Source of the DNA: Pseudorhodobacter sp.
GTDB taxonomy: Bacteria; Pseudomonadota; Alphaproteobacteria; Rhodobacterales; Rhodobacteraceae
Direction: 5' to 3'
NCBI GenBank assembly: GCA_024642045.1
Contig: JAHEBX010000002.1
Coordinates: 1-64,000, forward strand
DNA length: 64,000 bases
A program made the position numbers and the translations under genes. The notes below the pieces were generated by a model, which searched no databases, was not told where the DNA came from, and saw only the letters and a program-made list of their open reading frames with translations. Position 1 is the first letter of the stretch. Each line of letters starts with the position of its first letter. This document shows, piece after piece, positions 60,264 through 64,000 of the stretch.

Positions 60264-60611
60264 CTAGCCGTCCACCTCTTCGCCTTCGCCATAAATCCAC
60301 TTACCCATATCGCCCTTTGCGGTGGCCTTTAGGAAATCCACGGCTCCCTTTGGCGTGGTCAGATCCAGCGCGGGCCCTTCGTAGCCGTTTGAAAACACTT
60401 GCTGCGCGGTATCCTCGACACCAGTCCTGACCGCTTCCGAATAGATGCCGTCAAGCGGGCCATTATAAAGCCCGCCTGTCTGCATTTCTTCTTCGACCGC
60501 AACGCGATCATCTTGCGACAGGGCGTTGAAAGCGCTGGCAATGACATCAGTGGCCGCCTTGGCGGAAAGGGGGAGCGAAAGCAAAAGACAGATCAAGGTA
60601 CCGCGCAGCAT
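60264..60611 (-). CDS. Small secreted protein with peptidoglycan-binding-like repeat
   Basis: Signal peptide; GGLYNGPLDGIYSEAVRTGVE resembles a PG-binding motif. Confidence 0.6.
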   Translation of the reverse strand: MLRGTLICLLLSLPLSAKAATDVIASAFNALSQDDRVAVEEEMQTGGLYNGPLDGIYSEAVRTGVEDTAQQVFSNGYEGPALDLTTPKGAVDFLKATAKGDMGKWIYGEGEEVDG

Positions 60612-60827
60612 TAGGGCCTCCGAGTTGGATTTGCCCGCACCTTATGCCTGCGGAAATCGGCGGCAAGCCCCTTTGCGAAAACGTGATAAAGTCGCCGGCG
60701 CGATGCGGCTGTTCGGACGGGCGTTATAGAGCGAGCTTACATCGTCGCGTAAAGAGGCGCGACTGCTTGCCTCCTGCGGGTTGAGACCTTATGACCTCGC
60801 ATACCGAAGGCCAAGCGGGGGCGCGAC

Positions 60828-62093
60828 ATGAACATTCTGATTTTGGGAAGCGGCGGACGCGAACACGCGCTGGCTTGGGCGGTAAAACAAAACCCCAAGA
60901 CCGACAGGCTGATCGTGGCACCGGGTAATGCGGGCATTGCCCAGTTGGCTGAATGCGCGGATCTCGACATCATGGATGGCGCGGCAGTTGTAGGGTTTTG
61001 CGAGGCCAACGCGATTGATTTCGTCATCGTCGGGCCCGAGGCACCGCTTGCGGCAGGTGTGGCGGATGCGACGCGGGCGGCAGGGTTTCTGACCTTTGGG
61101 CCGAGTGCGGCGGCAGCACAGCTCGAGGCTTCCAAAGGTTTCACCAAGGCGATCTGCGATGCCTGTGGCGCACCGACAGCGGCCTATGCGCGCTTTGATC
61201 AGGCCGCAGCGGCCAAGGATTACGTGCGCGCGACGGGGGCTCCGATTGTGGTGAAGGCGGATGGTCTGGCGGCGGGAAAAGGCGTGATCGTAGCGATGAA
61301 CGAGGCAGAGGCACTGTCCGCGATAGACGATATGTTCGGCGGCGAATTCGGGGCGGCGGGCGCGGAGGTGGTGATCGAGGAATTCATGACCGGCGAAGAA
61401 GCCTCGTTGTTCGTGCTGACCGATGGCGTCAATGCGTTGCCGATCGGTACAGCGCAAGATCACAAGCGCGTGGGCGATGGTGACACTGGCCCGAACACTG
61501 GCGGCATGGGGGCCTATTCACCCGCACCGGTCTTGACCGATGAAATCACCGAGCGTGCAATGCGCGAGATTGTCCTGCCGACAATTGCCGAAATGGCGCG
61601 GCGCGGCACGCCGTTTCAGGGCGTGCTTTATGCCGGGCTGATGATCAAAGACGCTCAAGGCCGTCTTGTCGAATACAACGCCCGTTTTGGCGACCCCGAA
61701 ACGCAGGTCCTGATGCTGCGACTGGGGGCGCAGGCGTTGGATTTGCTTTTGGCCTGCGCAGAGGGGCGACTGAACAGCGCACAGGTGAATTGGGCCGATG
61801 ATCATGCGATGACAGTCGTGATGGCAGCCAAGGGCTATCCGGGTGCCTATGAAAAAGGTTCCGTAATCAATGGCTTGGACCGTATGCCTGAAGACAGCCG
61901 CCACATGACGTTTCACGCTGGCACGGCGTCCGAGGACGGGCGGATTGTGTCCAACGGCGGACGGGTGCTGAACATCACCGCACGCGGCGCCACCTTGGAA
62001 GAGGCGCGCAACCGAGCCTATGCGATGATCGATCATCTGAACTGGCCCGAAGGCTTTTGTCGCTCTGACATCGGCTGGCGCGCGCTGTCCTAG
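60828..62093 (+). CDS. purD: Phosphoribosylamine-glycine ligase
   Basis: MNILILGSGGREHALAWAVKQNP; GPEAPLAAGVAD; NTGGMGAYSPAPV. Confidence 0.96.
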   Translation: MNILILGSGGREHALAWAVKQNPKTDRLIVAPGNAGIAQLAECADLDIMDGAAVVGFCEANAIDFVIVGPEAPLAAGVADATRAAGFLTFGPSAAAAQLEASKGFTKAICDACGAPTAAYARFDQAAAAKDYVRATGAPIVVKADGLAAGKGVIVAMNEAEALSAIDDMFGGEFGAAGAEVVIEEFMTGEEASLFVLTDGVNALPIGTAQDHKRVGDGDTGPNTGGMGAYSPAPVLTDEITERAMREIVLPTIAEMARRGTPFQGVLYAGLMIKDAQGRLVEYNARFGDPETQVLMLRLGAQALDLLLACAEGRLNSAQVNWADDHAMTVVMAAKGYPGAYEKGSVINGLDRMPEDSRHMTFHAGTASEDGRIVSNGGRVLNITARGATLEEARNRAYAMIDHLNWPEGFCRSDIGWRALS

Positions 62094-62102
62094 CCTCGCG
62101 GG

Positions 62103-62190
62103 CTTTCATACTGGCTTAAATATCCCCGCCGGAGGCTGCTGAGCTGGCTGTAGGGAGCCTCCGGCGGGGATATTTAAGCCAGTATGAAAG
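62103..62190. repeat. Perfect inverted repeat, 35-bp arms, 18-nt spacer
   Basis: CTTTCATACTGGCTTAAATATCCCCGCCGGAGGCT (62103-62137) / AGCCTCCGGCGGGGATATTTAAGCCAGTATGAAAG (62156-62190). Confidence 0.98.
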
Positions 62191-62276
62191 CAACTCTGGC
62201 CCCTTGCGCGCCCAAGGCTTGCCGCATAAAGAAGCGCGCGACGACAGCCCTTATCTTTACATGGCGGAGGGAACGG

Positions 62277-63533
62277 ATGCCTGTTCTCGTGATGAAATTC
62301 GGCGGCACCTCGGTGGCCGACCTTGCGCGGATCGAAAATGCCGCGAAAAAGGTGAAGGCCGAGGTTGAACGTGGCTATGACGTGATCGTCATTGTTTCGG
62401 CCATGTCGGGCGAGACCAACAAACTTGTCGGCTTTGTCGAGGGCACTTCGAATCTTTATGATGCGCGCGAATATGACGCGGTCGTGGCCAGCGGCGAGAA
62501 TGTGACGGCTGGGCTGATGGCCCTTCGCTTGCAGGAAATGGATATCCCGGCGCGCAGCTGGCAAGGTTGGCAAGTGCCGATCAACACGACCTCGGCGCAT
62601 AGCTCGGCGCGGTTCATCAGCATTCCACGCGAACATATTGACGCGAAATTCGCTGAAGGCTTCAAAGTCGCTGTGGTGGCGGGTTTTCAAGGCGTTTCGG
62701 CTGAGGGGCGGATCACCACGCTGGGGCGCGGCGGGTCAGACACGACCGCGGTGGCCTTTGCTGCGGCCTTTGATGCGGAACGCTGCGATATCTATACCGA
62801 TGTCGACGGCATCTATACGACCGACCCGCGCATCACTTCCAAGGCCCGCAAGCTGGATCGGATCGCATTTGAAGAAATGCTGGAGCTTGCTTCATTGGGC
62901 GCGAAAGTGCTGCAAACCCGTTCGGTCGAACTGGCGATGCGCTATAAGGTGCGGCTGCGGGTGCTTTCCTCTTTCGAGGATACCGACGAAACTTCTGGAA
63001 CCTTGGTCTGCGACGAGGATGAACTCATGGAATCGAAAGTTGTCTCTGGCGTGGCTTACAGCCGCGACGAAGCGAAAATGACGTTGGTCACCATCGAGGA
63101 CCGCCCTGGTGTTGCCTCGGCGATCTTTGGGCCTTTGGCCGAAGCGGGTGTGAACGTCGATATGATCGTGCAGAACATCTCGGAAAAAGACATCGGCAAC
63201 CGCACGGTTGCGGTCACCGATATGACCTTTTCCTGCCCTGTCAATCAGGTTGCCCGCGCTCAGAAGGCGATGGAGGATGCCCGCGCGTCCGGCAAGATCA
63301 GCTATGATGATCTGGTCGTCGATACCGACGTGGCCAAGGTTTCGGTGGTGGGTATCGGGATGCGGTCGCATGCAGGCGTGGCTGCCAAGATGTTCGACGC
63401 GTTGTCGAAAGAGAACGTGAACATCAAGGTAATCGGCACTTCGGAGATCAAGATCTCTGTTCTGATCGACCGCAAATATATGGAACTGGCCGTGCAGGCG
63501 CTGCATGATGCCTTTGATCTGGACAAGGTCTGA
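62277..63533 (+). CDS. lysC: Aspartate kinase
   Basis: MPVLVMKFGGTSVADLARIENAAKKV; GRGGSDTTAVAFAAAF; two ACT domains. Confidence 0.96.
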   Translation: MPVLVMKFGGTSVADLARIENAAKKVKAEVERGYDVIVIVSAMSGETNKLVGFVEGTSNLYDAREYDAVVASGENVTAGLMALRLQEMDIPARSWQGWQVPINTTSAHSSARFISIPREHIDAKFAEGFKVAVVAGFQGVSAEGRITTLGRGGSDTTAVAFAAAFDAERCDIYTDVDGIYTTDPRITSKARKLDRIAFEEMLELASLGAKVLQTRSVELAMRYKVRLRVLSSFEDTDETSGTLVCDEDELMESKVVSGVAYSRDEAKMTLVTIEDRPGVASAIFGPLAEAGVNVDMIVQNISEKDIGNRTVAVTDMTFSCPVNQVARAQKAMEDARASGKISYDDLVVDTDVAKVSVVGIGMRSHAGVAAKMFDALSKENVNIKVIGTSEIKISVLIDRKYMELAVQALHDAFDLDKV

Positions 63534-63561
63534 TCCGGGATTGAACGTCGTCTATCCAAGC

Positions 63562-63590
63562 CGCCGGACAGATGCTTGTCCGGCGTTTTC
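63562..63590 (+). terminator. Intrinsic terminator downstream of lysC
   Basis: CGCCGGACAgatgctTGTCCGGCGTTTTC. Confidence 0.85.
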
Positions 63591-63684
63591 ATTTGCTGTC
63601 GCACAGTGTGACGCTGCGCGATACACGCAAAATCAATATGTTAGCGTTTCAGACTTACCAAATATTAACGGCTGTCGCTCAGAT

Positions 63685-64000
63685 CTATTTGGCCTTGCGC
63701 AGGCGCGGACGGCTGCGCATCGCGCGCGCGCCCTGTCTGCGGTAGTGGATCGACTTTGACCGATAAAGGTCGGCGTCTGCCAAAGCGATGGCGGCATCGA
63801 TATCATCGCCGGCATGAAGCACCGACAACCCGAAACTGGCCGATAACTGGAACGTTTGCGCCGGCGTGCCAACCGATTTCATCATAATATCCATCGCGAT
63901 GGCGCGGGCGCGATCATGGACGTGCAGGTGATCAAGCCCCGCAAAGAACGCCAGAAACTCATCCCCGCCCAGCCGGCACAGGTAGTCTTTGGGGCCAAGA
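63685..64000 (-). CDS. GGDEF domain protein (diguanylate cyclase), truncated by window end
   Basis: Minus-strand translation from the window end ...GPKDYLCRLGGDEFLAFFAGLDH...SASFGLSVLHAGDDIDAAIALADADLYRSKSIHYRRQ. Confidence 0.9.
   Translation of the reverse strand, partial: LGPKDYLCRLGGDEFLAFFAGLDHLHVHDRARAIAMDIMMKSVGTPAQTFQLSASFGLSVLHAGDDIDAAIALADADLYRSKSIHYRRQGARAMRSRPRLRKAK

Overview
This 64 kb window looks like ordinary chromosomal DNA from an alphaproteobacterium, most likely Rhodobacteraceae. That call rests on protein style and gene neighbourhoods, not on a search. Coding is dense and GC-rich, with about 63 confident CDSs (two truncated at the window ends) and one tRNA-Leu(GAG). I saw no phage, transposase, CRISPR array, restriction-modification or recognisable defence island. 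Gene blocks include: tyrA/hisC, rpsD, a Hint-domain protein, an LpxR-like protein, dacC-tmk-holB-tatD-MBL-AEC, a polyamine-type ABC transporter plus agmatinase, lipB, cytochrome c, ctaD, carA, a glycosyltransferase with an MshEN-like N-terminus, two Lrp regulators, ilvC, glmM-folP-folB, a PPDK-like protein, glyQS, a SPOR/PG-binding/trypsin-like protein, folE2, metZ, YciB-type membrane proteins, ftsY, an AlkB-like hydroxylase, xseA, purD and lysC. The best leads are: (1) a complete SAM-II riboswitch unit (promoter, aptamer, intrinsic terminator) upstream of metZ; (2) a SPOR/PG-binding protein whose trypsin-like domain appears to have lost all three catalytic residues; (3) a PPDK-like protein with an intact PEP half but a diverged ATP-grasp half; (4) an MshEN-like/GT2 glycosyltransferase behind a perfect CtrA-type box; (5) a repeat family placed directly after stop codons, including a perfect 35-bp inverted repeat; (6) tandem paralogous secreted proteins; (7) a FolB with a degenerate amino-acid-kinase-like C-terminal domain. 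I did not find a clearly new multi-gene system, and all homology statements are from recognition only.
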